From Calycina herbarum (taxonomy: Eukaryota; Ascomycota; Leotiomycetes; Helotiales; Pezizellaceae): a stretch of DNA of 64,000 nt. The stretch lies in the NCBI GenBank assembly GCA_001414485.1, contig LLEY01000147.1, positions 1 to 64,000 of the forward strand, in the 5' to 3' direction. A program made the translations under genes and the position numbers. Positions 34,715 to 45,284 of the stretch are shown here, piece after piece (position 1 is the first letter of the stretch; each line of letters starts with the position of its first letter). The notes beneath the pieces were generated by a model. It had not been told where the DNA came from and did no database searches. It saw nothing but the letters and a program-made list of their open reading frames with translations.

Positions 34715-35480
34715 ATATTATTAGTATAAGGTATTGATCTAAAATAGTTTAATTTGATATAATTACTTGAAAGTATCTAGGAAAACTAAGTTACTTAGAT
34801 AAAGTTTAGATTTAGAAAGGAGATACTTATCTCAATAAATAGAAGTGACTATCATAATAAGACTTGATTAAAAGTATTACTGGAAACTGGTTAAGATAAT
34901 TATCGTTGTTGAACGGAGTTACCAGATTAGTTCTTCTAGTTTCTTCGAGTCCACAGATTTGGCCATAATTAATTGGTGAATCAAGCATACCAGAAAAAGA
35001 TGTCCAAAAAATCAAGAAAGAAAACAGAAAAAAGAGAGCAGACAGAAATACTGCAAGGTACCCCATACCAAGTCACAAGGACTAGAACAAGTATACCGGG
35101 TACATCGTACGAAATCACAAGGACGAAGACATCTATACCGGAATCAGCCAGTTAGACCACGGAGGGTCTTTGATTGATTCATGCCTCTATCAGGCTTATT
35201 TGAGAATACATAGTAACTTTGATCCATTGTGGGTTTCTAAGTGCCCCAAAGCCCTATAAATACCCCCAATAAGATTGCTACTTTCAAGAGTGAGTTAAGG
35301 GCTTCTCATATTGCAGTGAATTGCGTCTCGCTAAGCACATCTGGGCCTTTATATTTTACTCCCCCAGCCTCTCGATTTCCTCGTCCTACAACACCACCCC
35401 GAGAACCGCAACGACGTCTCGAACCTCAGACAAGGCCGTACCAAACCTGGAAGACATTCAGGTGTGCATCCTTCTCGACC
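34715..35480 (+). promoter_or_regulatory. Upstream region of the 35.48-kb gene with TATA box
   Basis: TATAAATA at 35255-35262 sits about 220 bp before the first usable ATG (35481). An open frame extends upstream through it from a GTG at 35241, but it contains no ATG before 35481, so this part is more likely promoter and 5' UTR. The words at 35050-35330 recur in decayed form at 13.5-14.75 kb. The segment 34808-34835 (GATTTAGAAAGGAGATACTT) also resembles 15593-15612. Confidence 0.6.
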
Positions 35481-36381
35481 ATGAAACCCAAGAGTCAAAA
35501 CCACGTTCCGGCGCGCATTGCTGCGCTTCACAAACACCGAATCCCGCTCCACCTTCCTACGTATCCCGGCGACTTCTGGCATATCAACAAGACATTGCAA
35601 TATCCCAGCTTCTGCAAGGACGTCTTGGCTATCAACACAGCTAGGAAGACGGTACCTGATCGACCAACAACCGAGGCGGCCTATGTCCACTTGCTCAAGG
35701 ACAAGGCTTCGAAGTTGGGATTCTTCAAAGCTGGACATGTCGATAATAAGTTGGAGGCAGCACTGCTCACCGCGATCCGTCAGATCAACGGCGACCATAA
35801 ATTCGACGTAGAGGCATATTGGAGACGCGTACAGGTGACCGCGAAGAATGTCTATAAAATCGAGCAGCTAAACATCCAGGCAAGTCAATATCCTTGGAAA
35901 TTTTTATATCACGGCAGAAGTACCTAACACGCTTTCTTAGAAATGCTACAAGGATGAGAAGGAACTTCTTTACGGACAAACACTCGAAACTCCTTCCGCC
36001 CCTGAACCCGAATCTCAAGTGACTTTGCCTGGGTTTGATGCCCTTTTTGGCAGCACGACGGCGCATACAAACACGAGAGTTAAGAATTCAATGTCGTTCA
36101 GTGCGATCATGAATTCCCCTGATGAAAAGGAGGGAATGGGCGCAAAACAACAACAGACTGCAACTGCCGGCGCTGAGACCGCACCTCCCTCGCCACCTCA
36201 AGTCAACCTTCCCTTCCGCTCCCGCGACACCGACGTAAAACAATTATCCAAGGCCAGTTTCTCTTTTGGTACTCAACCAACGAGCTTGTGTAACGGAAGA
36301 CGCCGCACTAATTACGATAACTACGACGAGGAATTCGACTTCGATGGGGACGAGGCCGATGGAGTAATGGACATGGAATAA
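35481..36381 (+). CDS. Unknown protein, two exons with a GC-AG intron
   Basis: Exons 35481-35879 and 35941-36381 encode 279 residues. The intron (35880-35940) has the classic GC-type donor CAG/GCAAGT, branch CCTAAC and acceptor TTCTTAG; both exons join in phase 0. Exon 1 encodes a basic globular part (MKPKSQNHVPARIAALHKHR ... YPGDFWHINKTLQYPSF). The C-terminal part is low-complexity, with a Pro-rich stretch (APPSPPQV) and an acidic tail (NYDEEFDFDGDEADG). I recognise no family. A decayed fragment at 13780-13905 shows that the gene was once duplicated locally. It is the first gene right of the transposon stack and shows no RIP damage. Confidence 0.6.
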
Positions 36382-36455
36382 GACGAATAGGATAATGGTT
36401 AATGGTAGAGTCTGGCGTTTTCTTTGGGGAAAGTCTCTGGTTTCGGGATACTGGA

Positions 36456-38034
36456 TTACCGGGGGTACATTTCTTTAAAGCTGGATTTGGGATGCTGATG
36501 CCATGCTGTATCATAGCAGTAAGGACAGAAGTCGAAGTTATTGCAATCTCGGCATTTGTATCTCTCATCGCCGTAAAGGAACTATGGATTTTATTAGTGG
36601 GTGATTTCTTTTTCTTTTGAGGAGTTCTTTTTACATCTCTGTGGCAGCCATCACATGCCCACTCCCAATGAGGCCGCTCTGGAATTACCGAAACACCTTT
36701 TGGTAATGGTGTTGTATCTGCAGGAGGGGGTGGTGGATAATCATTTGGTGCTGGGACATAGTTGGGTTTTGGTATTGGTGATGGGCCATAGTTTGGTGTT
36801 GGGACGTAGCTTGGTGTTGGGACATAGCTTGGTATTGGGACAGGAGAGATTGGGGATGGTGATGGGTCTACAACTATGACATTGAGCGAGGGCCGCCTGG
36901 GCGAGTAACCTGGAGATGCAGGTTGGCTCTCATGAACATAGCTTGCTGTTTCTGTCTCACTTCCATCAGAAAACCACTGAATGTCAAGTGTCAGTCAACA
37001 ATCTCTTAATCCCACGTGTGATACCACAAACCTCGGAAAGTATATTCTGAACACCAGCAGAAGCAGCTTCTCGCGAGAGCGGTTTGGGTCCATCAGAGCT
37101 CCTTGACTGATATGTCCTCCCGTCTTCTCTGGAGTATTTTGATTCTCCCTTCTTCTTCGCTTCTTCTATCTTTTCCTTTTCCATTTCCATCTTTTGTCGC
37201 TCGGGGTATGAATATATAGGCTTTTTCAAAAGTTTTTCGGAGAAGTAAGGACTTCTACGCATATTCTCTAATGCAAATTTCTCATTTCTTCCAAATGTCA
37301 TACGCTCATGTTCGCGGCTACGGCCACTCAAATTCGGTCCAAGGTCCATTTGCCCTTGTCCTTGAGGTTGCAAGGAATATACGGGGGTTGCTTGAGGGAT
37401 TGGCTTCAAAGTAAGTGTGGCTTCATAGCTAACATTCTGCGCGCTACTCATATTAGGATCTCTCATATTGATTTGCACCGGAATTTGCTGCATCATTCCT
37501 TGAAAACTGCTCATCGGGATCTGAGGGCTTGAGTCAACTGTGGCTTTGGGTTGTTGCATCGATGGCAATTGATACATCCAGCAGGTGGTCATGAACATGA
37601 ACATATGTTGAACTTCCTTTAGCTTTGTCTTTTGTTTGGTGATTTTCTTTTCGTTTCCGAATGCGAATTTGAGACGCTCTGTGTAATCGGGTTTCTGGGA
37701 GCCGCGGGGTATCATTGCTTCGATTTCTCTCATAATTTCATGACACTGGATTGAATGTTAGTCGGTCAATTTCTGAGTATTGCAGCACCAACAATAGCCA
37801 AGATATAGGTAAGGTAGAAGCCGGAAATTCGGGACCATGGTAAGAGTGCGGGAAAAGGAGCACTGGCATGCCCCTTCTCCTCCGAGTTCTATCTATGAAG
37901 GTCGGATCGTGAGCTCAAAATCGTTCCTTCCCTGATTTAACGCCGACCTCGACCTGACTGGATGGCACAAGGCGATTTTGCTTAAGATGGATCCCTTCCA
38001 TATCCAAGATTTTCTGTCATGGAAAGCGAATCGC

Positions 38035-38088
<54 letters not shown>

Positions 38089-38401
38089 GTTTGGATGGAA
38101 AATTGATGGTTCCTTGTAGTTTCGTTTCCGGCTGAGAAATGGAAACTACACGTACCTGCTCAATCAACGCTGAAGCATCTCCTTGAAATTTCTTTGGAAA
38201 CCTCTGCTGGCCAGAGCCATCAATGCTCTTCGCAAATACGTCAATCAAACCCGTGCACATCATCACCTGGTCAGCGATTTCGGACATTTGCTTTGGAGCT
38301 GAGCTGAAAGCCTGGCAGCGATCGATGAGAGCGCTGGTGACCTTGTTTGCGGTCTCTAGAAGAGCTACAGCCCCGACGGCGATGGAGAAAGGCTCTGCCA
38401 T
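36456..38401 (-). CDS. HeLo-like (fungal STAND N-terminal) protein with C-terminal ZZ zinc finger
   Basis: Four exons in phase 0: 38401-38156, 37745-37032, 36976-36635 and 36581-36456, 475 residues. Residues 1-130 (MAEPFSIAVGAVALLETANK ... CHEIMREIEAMIPR ... YTERLKFAFGNEKKI) match the helical N-terminal domain of fungal NLR/STAND proteins. A Met/Gln/Pro-rich middle follows, a charged helix (ERQKMEMEKEKIEEAKKKGE) and a repetitive YVPTPS linker. The end is a ZZ finger: CDGCHRDFLYGDERYKC, then RDCNNFDFCPYC and a terminal HQH pair. Exon 4 begins exactly inside the finger, and only that splice restores it. There is no NACHT or NB-ARC domain. Intron 1 (410 bp) is unusually long and holds a 51-base homopolymer; retaining it would give a 139-residue form with 17 prolines. 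By analogy a role in cell-death or incompatibility signalling is possible but inferred. Confidence 0.8.
38037..38087. repeat. 51-base G homopolymer inside intron 1 of the HeLo-ZZ gene
   Basis: An uninterrupted run of G on the plus strand is C on the gene's sense strand, 69 bases inside the donor site. Its length is in doubt because such runs are hard to sequence. Confidence 0.9.
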
Positions 38402-39455
38402 GATTGATGGTAAGGGTAAGAGTTGATGGTGGTTACTGAGTGATTATAGGATGGGTGATTGTGAGTACAGGTACCCTGTGAGGGGCTGACAAGGCAGCAA
38501 CGGCAGCAATTCTACGCCACGGAGTTGGAAAGCCAGGCTTTGTCATTAATAAAGCAACACTAGCGGCAGAGGAATCATTTATGAGCTCGGATATAATACG
38601 TTAGCATCTTCTACATCTGCTAATATTTTTTTTAATGTATTTTTACGACCATTTAGTGTTGAGTTGTATGTGTGGCTGCTTTTCGTGGGTAGAGGGTGCC
38701 CCGCTTATTTTGATACTCGGAAAAGCGAGAGATGTTATTGACCGTTCGTATGAGCGGGTTTCCCGCGGTCGCTTGGAGGATACTCATAAATCCAGGAATG
38801 AGGAGTTCATCTCCTGGTGGTCGTGAAATGGAGCGAAATGAATCGCACCATAATTCACGACTCTGCAACGTTATAACTTGACAGCAACTGACTGTAAAAA
38901 TATAACAAAACTACTTGTAGATGCACGAGATTCTCGGCTACCTATTCCGAGGGGATTGGAAAGGTCTTATTTGGGGAGAGTTAGGTATTTCTTCTGGATT
39001 CTGTCACTTCCTTCCCACCGCGAAATTATGCTCGGAATTAGTTATTGACTTGCTCGGAAATAATTCATCATAGGCATATAAAAAGAGGCGAACTCCGACT
39101 CTTAGTTATAACCACCCCTCCACGCGGGTGACAGAACTCTTGGCACACTAAAATCTACCTCTATTCTCTTTAGATCTTAATTTTCACCTTAATAATAAGT
39201 CGTAGATATAGTTAAAGAGTATAAAGTAGACTCGCGGCCACTACTAGATATGATAAGCTCTTTTTTAGGCTTCTTTTAAGCTCTTAAACTAGTACCTTTA
39301 TAGTAAACTATAATAATATAACTACTAAGAAGCTTATTTTAGAAAGCTAGAAAAATATTAAGTAAAGTTTATTAAATACTAATCGTAGCGTTTATAGAGC
39401 TATATTAATATAGAGAGTTAAATTATAAGCTAATAGATTTAATTTAGATTTTTAC
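38402..39455. other. Intergenic
   Basis: The first part is the upstream region of the HeLo-ZZ gene. From about 39170 the DNA becomes AT-rich and RIP-like up to the Fot1 element. Open frames at 38635-38868 on both strands overlap and lack domains. Confidence 0.4.
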
Positions 39456-40584
39456 TATAACGTGTTTCACAAGCGAGCTGGCCACTTCTCCGAACAACTT
39501 ATTTTTAAATATAAATTACTCAACACTAGAATAAGCTATTATATTATATAAGATACTATAAGATTATTCAGAGTCGTTACTATCTTTGGTATCTACTATT
39601 TCTACTTAACAAGTATGAGAATTGTGTCTAATTTTGCTATAACGCCTATAGTGCCTCTCTGCCCGAACCTTCTTTTTTATCTCTCTGCTACCCTCCTGAT
39701 TGCTATTTTCTGTGGGAGTAATTAAACTAATTACCTCCTCTACTGTTAATGTCTCTTGACTCTGAATATATTTCCTTTTATAACTCTTATGCTTAGTTAC
39801 GGCCTCAGTTACCTCGCGAAGATCTGTGATTTCTTTCTGTATTAACACCATTGCCTAACCTGTTGCATTAACTCCTTAAATAACTATGACCTATACGCGA
39901 TTGCCTAGCTGAACTTTTTTACGTCTCCCGTGTATCTCTAAACTTGTAATAACAAGCTAAGATAATATAACACCTATTATAAAACCGGTCTTGTCGAAAT
40001 TGTATATATCCTTGTCTATAATACCATGTTTATCCTTAAATGACTGTATAAGTGTAAACCATGGGCCAATGATCCGCGGATCTTTAGTTAAAGCTCGCTG
40101 ATAATTATAAGAACGACTCTATCGAGTTTTTAGCTTAGGTGTACGCTGAATAAAGTTATCCGGCTAGTTCCTGTCTACAGGCTGCCTGTCGCGCTCCTTC
40201 AGCAAGTTGTTAGCCATATCTCGTACTATATCCTTTGTAGGCGAAAACCCTCTCGAATCCTGCTCTAATATATGCCTAATTATCGCCTCCTCCTCTAGCT
40301 TCGTAAGTATCTTCGAATTGGGCTTGTAATCGCGTCTTAGTTAGATTCCGGCGTGTCGGCTTGAAATAGTGGATCGAGGGGCATTATAGGCCTTCGCAGC
40401 GCTTCGTTGGGTAATTGACGCGTCGTTTTCGAGTGCTTAGATAGCTAAGTTAATCTTGTTTTCGTTGGGAGACATTTAAGCGTTGTTTGGTAGAGATAAT
40501 ATAACTAGAAGTTGATGATTGTTGTAAAGTTTGAAAAGTGGCCAGCTCGCTTGTGTGGCCAGCTCGCTTGTGAAACACGTTATA
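39456..40584 (-). mobile_element. Internally deleted Fot1/pogo-type DNA transposon
   Basis: Terminal inverted repeats of 30 bp (39456-39485 and 40555-40584, outermost TATAACGTGTTTCAC) bound the element. The right end has an extra copy of the sub-terminal motif AAGCGAGCTGGCCAC at about 40544-40558. On the minus strand a single frame runs from ATG 40475 to the stop at 39606 (289 codons) with eight in-frame stops. It gives the Fot1 helix-turn-helix and CENP-B-type regions, the beginning of the catalytic domain (DKDIYNFDKTGFIIG ... GVNATG), then jumps straight to the transposase C-terminus (MVLIQKEITDLREVTEAVTK). The segment with the second and third catalytic acids is missing, and the element is 1.13 kb where intact members are near 1.9 kb. 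The stops fit RIP at CAA, CAG and TGG. Confidence 0.85.
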
Positions 40585-40892
40585 AATTATATATATTATA
40601 ACTATACTTATAAAAAAGAGATATTAGTTTTAATACGCCAAGAGTTCTATCACCTGCGTACTCTCCTAAGAGCTATACTACTCGCCTCCTCCCACGGGCG
40701 GATAGGTAGCCGATCAATCTCTGTTTGCCGACTCATCCCTCGGTATGTGGTAGGATAGTGAAACACTATTTAGTAGAAGAAAAAAATTGATTTGTTATTT
40801 ATTTTATGCAAAGTCCTGATTTTGCAGTTTTTTCTTGCGTCACCCATTTAGTTCAGAGGCATTCGGTTTCCCCTCGGTCCATTCATGATAAA
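40585..40892. other. Intergenic between the Fot1 element and the SANT pseudogene
   Basis: AT-rich near the element; nothing recognised. Confidence 0.4.
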
Positions 40893-41347
40893 TACATGCA
40901 CGAAACTTTGCATTGCCCTCGAGAAATCTTTCCCTCGTCTTGAGTCGGCACCAGTCGCGGAGTATCAGGAATGGCCCTTCCAAGGTTTTCTAAACGCGTT
41001 ACGATTAGCAATCAGATCACATACAATCTCTAGTTTTCGTTGTCGCATACCCCTGAGCACTTGAACCTCTCACTTCATTCAGAAGTTTTAAGCACTAGCT
41101 CTAGGGAGTCGTCAGTGGAGGCTGCAGTCTCTCACCAGGCTGTCACTTCTCGCAAGCCGGGCAAGGAACTGACTAAGATCCAAGAGAGTCTGTTGGCTAC
41201 AATGGTCCACAAAGACAAGACCTGGGCAGAGATAGGACGGCATTTCTCAGACCACACGCTGCAGTCACTGAAGGAGAACTTCAAGAAGCAAGGGGGAAAC
41301 CTCGGAAGCGGGGTCGGAAGTCTGGGGTGAGAGCTGGTAGTGCGTGA
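40893..41347 (+). pseudogene. SANT/Myb-like gene with AT-hook tail, broken by two frameshifts and one stop
   Basis: From ATG 40893 the frame reads ...FPRLESAPVAEYQEWPFQGF, then shifts at about 40992. The second frame holds KRVTISNQITYNL, a TAG at 41031, then PEHLNLSLHSEVLSTSSRE and the SANT-like stretch LTKIQESLLATMVHKDKTWA with EIGRHFSDHTLQSLKENFKK. At a run of five G (41291-41295) it shifts again into KPRKRGRKSGVRAGSA, an AT-hook-like tail ending at 41347. The EYQEWPFQGF block coupled to a SANT domain recalls a multi-copy family in Leotiomycete-like fungi (from memory). Each shift is repaired by one added base, so recent decay or assembly error are both possible. Confidence 0.6.
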
Positions 41348-41500
41348 ATGCACATCCAAGATTTCCTAAGATAATGGTTAGATATGGAACAAGGAATCAT
41401 TTCATTCATGTAGTGCTACTCTGGTTTCAACGTGACTCTAACTAACAATGGCTTCTTTGCAGTACAGTTCGAGTGAGGAACATTGGCAGGCCAGCGCCGC

Positions 41501-41728
41501 TTACCTCTTGTTTCTGCGCCTGTCTGGGCTACTTTGACCGGCATTGAACATAGCTTGCTTCAACGCCTCCTCGTCCTCCTCTTCCTTCCTCTCCTTCTCA
41601 TACCTTTCCTCCGTCCCCTTCTTGCGTTTGTCCTTGCTACTTTGACCAGCTGCCATCATGGCGTCTTCACCACAGCCGTCCTGGTACGTTGTGCTTGCGG
41701 GAGGAGTGGGTATGGAAGCTGTGGACAT
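41501..41728 (-). CDS. Small charged ORF, possible first exon
   Basis: From a true ATG at 41728 it encodes 75 residues rich in Lys, Glu and Arg (KDKRKKGTEERYEKERKEEE). The end (AACAAGAG/GTAAGC) has a good splice donor, so it could be the first exon of a minus-strand gene. No second exon was found and no domain is recognised. The phrase AGQSS occurs twice. Confidence 0.25.
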   Translation of the reverse strand: MSTASIPTPPASTTYQDGCGEDAMMAAGQSSKDKRKKGTEERYEKERKEEEDEEALKQAMFNAGQSSPDRRRNKR

Positions 41729-42148
41729 TAAACGGGAGAACAGGGTGCAAGATGGAGGTTTGTCACCTACTTGCTTGGCCTAGCAACGTCTTCAACCAAA
41801 AACAACTGTGGGGTTAACTACAATTCAGTCATCAGATTTTCCTAAGCTTTGCAGCAAACAAATTCTCCCAGTCCTCGCCTCGCCTATGTTTTCCTCCTTT
41901 CCAAAATAGCCAATCATCTTGAGAACGTTCCCATCATCAGCCAGCGTCATGAGACTGGTGAGCATGTATATATATCATAGAAGTTTAGTGATGGGCTGTA
42001 GATGGGGTTTAGGCACACTTATGCAGGGAACGTTTGATATTTACAGTGTTGTGACTTCCGGTGCAATCAGCTCCTGTCAAGCCTTCATGAAACCATTCCA
42101 TTCTCGAAATTATTATTGGGTGTCATACCGGGCTTTCCTCATTTCATC

Positions 42149-43694
42149 CTAATCAAGTCCCGACCGCAACCAGGGATCCTCGCGAAGCTCTTTTGCAGTC
42201 TTTCTATCTTCCGGCAGCCACTGTAGCATTCTCCTGACAAAGTTGAGGAAAAGCGCCTTTTCTTCTCCTGACATGCACGTTATGCAGTCGTTGAGTTTGA
42301 CACGCTTGGGGATGATTTCAGGGTGATTGAAGTAGCCTGTAGTAGAAATCAGAGTTATGATTTGGGAGGGGCATGGTATTTAAACGTTAGACATGCCTTT
42401 TGAGTCGAAGAATGGCCCACCATAGTATTCACGAGCGGTATAGCACCAAGTCCCGTCTGGGCCAGGAAATGACCGTTTCCAAGGGATGTCACGCCAATGT
42501 TTCTCTTGATCAATGAGCTTTCGCGGTGGTGGCCCAAGAAGTGCAATCATCTCGGCAAGATGTGCTTGTGCAGTGTACACGCCATTTTGTGATTTGAGGT
42601 GGGCGAAGAGCTCCTTGTTTTCTAATAGCTCAAAAAGCTACAAGGCCATATCTCCGTTATTGTATGTACACCCAGTATGGCACGAAATACTTACAAGCAC
42701 ACCCAAATTCCAAATGTCAGCGCTGTATGACCATGGAACCCCTAGCAGGACCTCTGGAGCGTGGTACAGAGGTGGCTGTATCGGGTGACGGAAGGGATCC
42801 CCTCCATCTCCTTGGTGTGCTAGACCAAAATCAGCAATCGTTGGCAGCATCCAGTATGACTTCAGGGTACCGAAGTCATTGTGTGAGAGGTATATATTCC
42901 GATCGCTGGCTGTTTTCCGCGGCATTGGATGGTCACTTTGAGCCTTCACATACTCCTCGATCACGCTCAGGTCCTCGAAAGACATGAGAATATTGTCTGC
43001 CTTAAGATCTAAAGAGACGGTCAGCAGTGGCTAATGGAGGTGTCAAGAATATCTGAAAAACAGACCAGTATGGATAATCTGGCAATCAGAATGGAGATAT
43101 TCCAACCCTTGCAGCATGAAGTCGACATATACTTTAAGAAGTTGAGGTGGAATACTATCTCCAACGAGACGGTGTTGAAATTGGCTCAAAGGTTCCTGCA
43201 TAGCCTCGAAAACCAGACATAAGTGAGCAGCTCCGGTAGGGCCGGTAGCCATAAAATCGTCAATTGCAGCCCTAACAAACGCAAAGCCAGCGAGAGAAGG
43301 GTCTTTAGTGAGGCGTTTATTGATGTCAAGTTCGTGCAGAACCATGTCACCGAAATCCGGATTAGAAGTAGTAAGCTTGAGAGTCACGTATTGGAAAGGC
43401 ATTCTTGAAAACGTCAGGCTTCACCCTTGATTCGAGAACGAGTGATTCTTACCGCTCTAGATCCTCCGCGAGCCATACAGTAGAGGATGTACCCCATCCG
43501 ATCTTTGTTAGGATCTTATATCGATTATTGAGAACCTGTCCCGGATCTGCAGGGTAGAAAAACTCAGGTCGATAGCCGGGCACTCGCTCTTCCTCAACCA
43601 GGACGTCAGTAGGTAGGATTCTTGGTCGTCGAGAGGGGCTCATTATCGACCTTGATACAACATATGGCAAACGTGAGCGAATTGCTTGACGCAT
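42149..43694 (-). CDS. SRPK-type serine/threonine protein kinase
   Basis: Five exons (43694-43453, 43403-43066, 43008-42695, 42637-42397, 42336-42149) give 440 residues. The open frame reaches 43784, but that codon is GTG; the first ATG is 43694. Visible kinase parts: Gly-rich loop IGWGTSSTVWLAEDL, beta-3 Lys in YVTLKL, catalytic loop IIHTDLKADNIL, TIADFGLA, APEVLLG and ADIWNLGVL. The C-terminal lobe has the SRPK-like ending (EKALFLNFVRRMLQWLPEDR). The loop HTDLK (Thr where most kinases have Arg) is usual for SRPKs, which phosphorylate SR splicing factors. The spacer insert of classic SRPKs is absent, as in the expanded fungal SRPK-like group. Intron 4 (42396-42337) uses a GC donor; the only in-frame alternative gives an early stop. 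Confidence 0.85.
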
Positions 43695-45284
43695 TGACCA
43701 AGTTGTTTGGACACAATCATTGTCTGTTGCTTTCAAAACACGAAGTTGCTTTCGCGCGTGGCTGTGGTTGGTCTCGTGTGTCACCTAGGAGACGCTAGCG
43801 TTCTACCGACCAACCACAATTAAGCTGAGCGCTTAAACAGGCTATGCAAATCGCGGCTGTTTCCCGGAAATTGAGCTGGGTACGACATTGGAGCAATTTT
43901 ATCACCAACAACTTGAGCCGCTGTTGGACCTTAAATGGGACTGCAAACACAACTCCTGGCCTAGGTGTTCTTGAAACTACCACGATGGTGGGAATGAACG
44001 GCTTCTGTGTACGAGTATATATAACGTGTATTTGCCGGGGTTCCACTCAACAATCAACACCTTCTTCATCTTCATATGCCCCCCCGCTTTCCGTAACAAT
44101 TCTATCCTAGTCATGAGCTCCTCGAAGGCATCGAAAGCGATAGCCTGGGCAGTCAGAGGCACCACATCGGATGTGGGAAGTGTTTTTGATAGAGTTTCAA
44201 GAGGCATCAACGCTGTACCTGCACTGGCCCGAAAGGTCCCAATTCCAGTGCGAAGAACGTAGGCAGAAACGAAAAGAAGCGAGGGAACAGCTGGGGAGAA
44301 AGGTCGGAAAAAGAGAGGGACAAAGAGAAAGGATGACAGTGATGCTGAAATCAGCAACGCAAGCGACTCAGAGGACTCAACATCCGATTTGGAGTAAGAA
44401 GGGGTTGGTATTAGAACAGCGGGTTTCCTAGAACCTCTATGCCAAACCAAATAATAAGAAGATGATTGCCGATTACATGGTCTGTAAATACGATATGAGG
44501 TGAGGTTGGGAAGCTAGGTGTTAGAGATACGTTTACTGCTCCAGCGATTACAGGCATAATTTCTGCGCTTTGAATTTTGCCGAATTATGGCCAACATTCC
44601 CACTATGCTGCGTCATTAAATTCAAGTTTTTGCTCTTGCTTTCTGTAAAATCATTTCATTAATTCAAATCTTCTAATTCTTTGATATAATATCGTTGACT
44701 AAATCTTTATTAGATGTTTCAAAGTTATGTTCAATTACATTTTCAGCTTCTTTTACAGTAAACTTGTTTAATTAATTTTATTGTTCTAAATCTTTGATAT
44801 AATCTTGTTTGATAAAAGTCTGCTAGACTTCTGACAAATTACATGGAATCTTAGGGAATCTCATGAAAATTTTACCTCGTTAGTTATTTCTTCTGTGGCC
44901 TGCATCAAGGGCAGAAAATATATGCGCAAGTCAGGCTTGCTTGCACCAAGAAGTTTGCGGATGGCATGGAAGCCGCGAGGGAATGTTCAAGCCAAGCTTG
45001 AATTCGCATAAAAAACTCACATAATAATGACCTATGCATGATTGGAGCCAGTGATGAGCACCTTAATGGTGATATTCCCAAGCGTCTCAGGTATCTGATT
45101 GGCAGTATGCAAAGTGGGGAGTGAATGTGCCAGTTGGCCTCCTAGCATCTCAGATTCGCTTAAATTTGACATATTCCTGTCGCATGCCTTCATGTTTTTA
45201 CCTCAACGCGAACAAGACTCCTCCTAGATTTGACCTTAACAACAATATAATTCAGGGATAGAGAAGAGTACTGTCGCCCCCAAA
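43695..45284. other. Intergenic, with a possible gene remnant at 44144-44398
   Basis: On the plus strand a basic stretch (ERRQKRKEAREQLGRK) can be joined, by one added base at the A-run near 44310, to KRGTKRKDDSDAEISNASDS and an acidic end at 44398. An antisense open frame covers the same DNA. Neither has a recognised domain. The part 44640-44850 is AT-rich with the word TCTTTGATATAAT at about 44680 and 44793. No gene is claimed. Confidence 0.3.

Noticed and set aside
35241..35480. 80-residue N-terminal extension of the 35.48-kb gene
   Set aside because: The frame opens at GTG, contains the TATA box and has no ATG before 35481; treated as promoter and 5' UTR.
43977..44450. 157-codon minus-strand ORF
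   Set aside because: It overlaps a basic/acidic coding-like stretch on the other strand and neither is convincing; left as intergenic.
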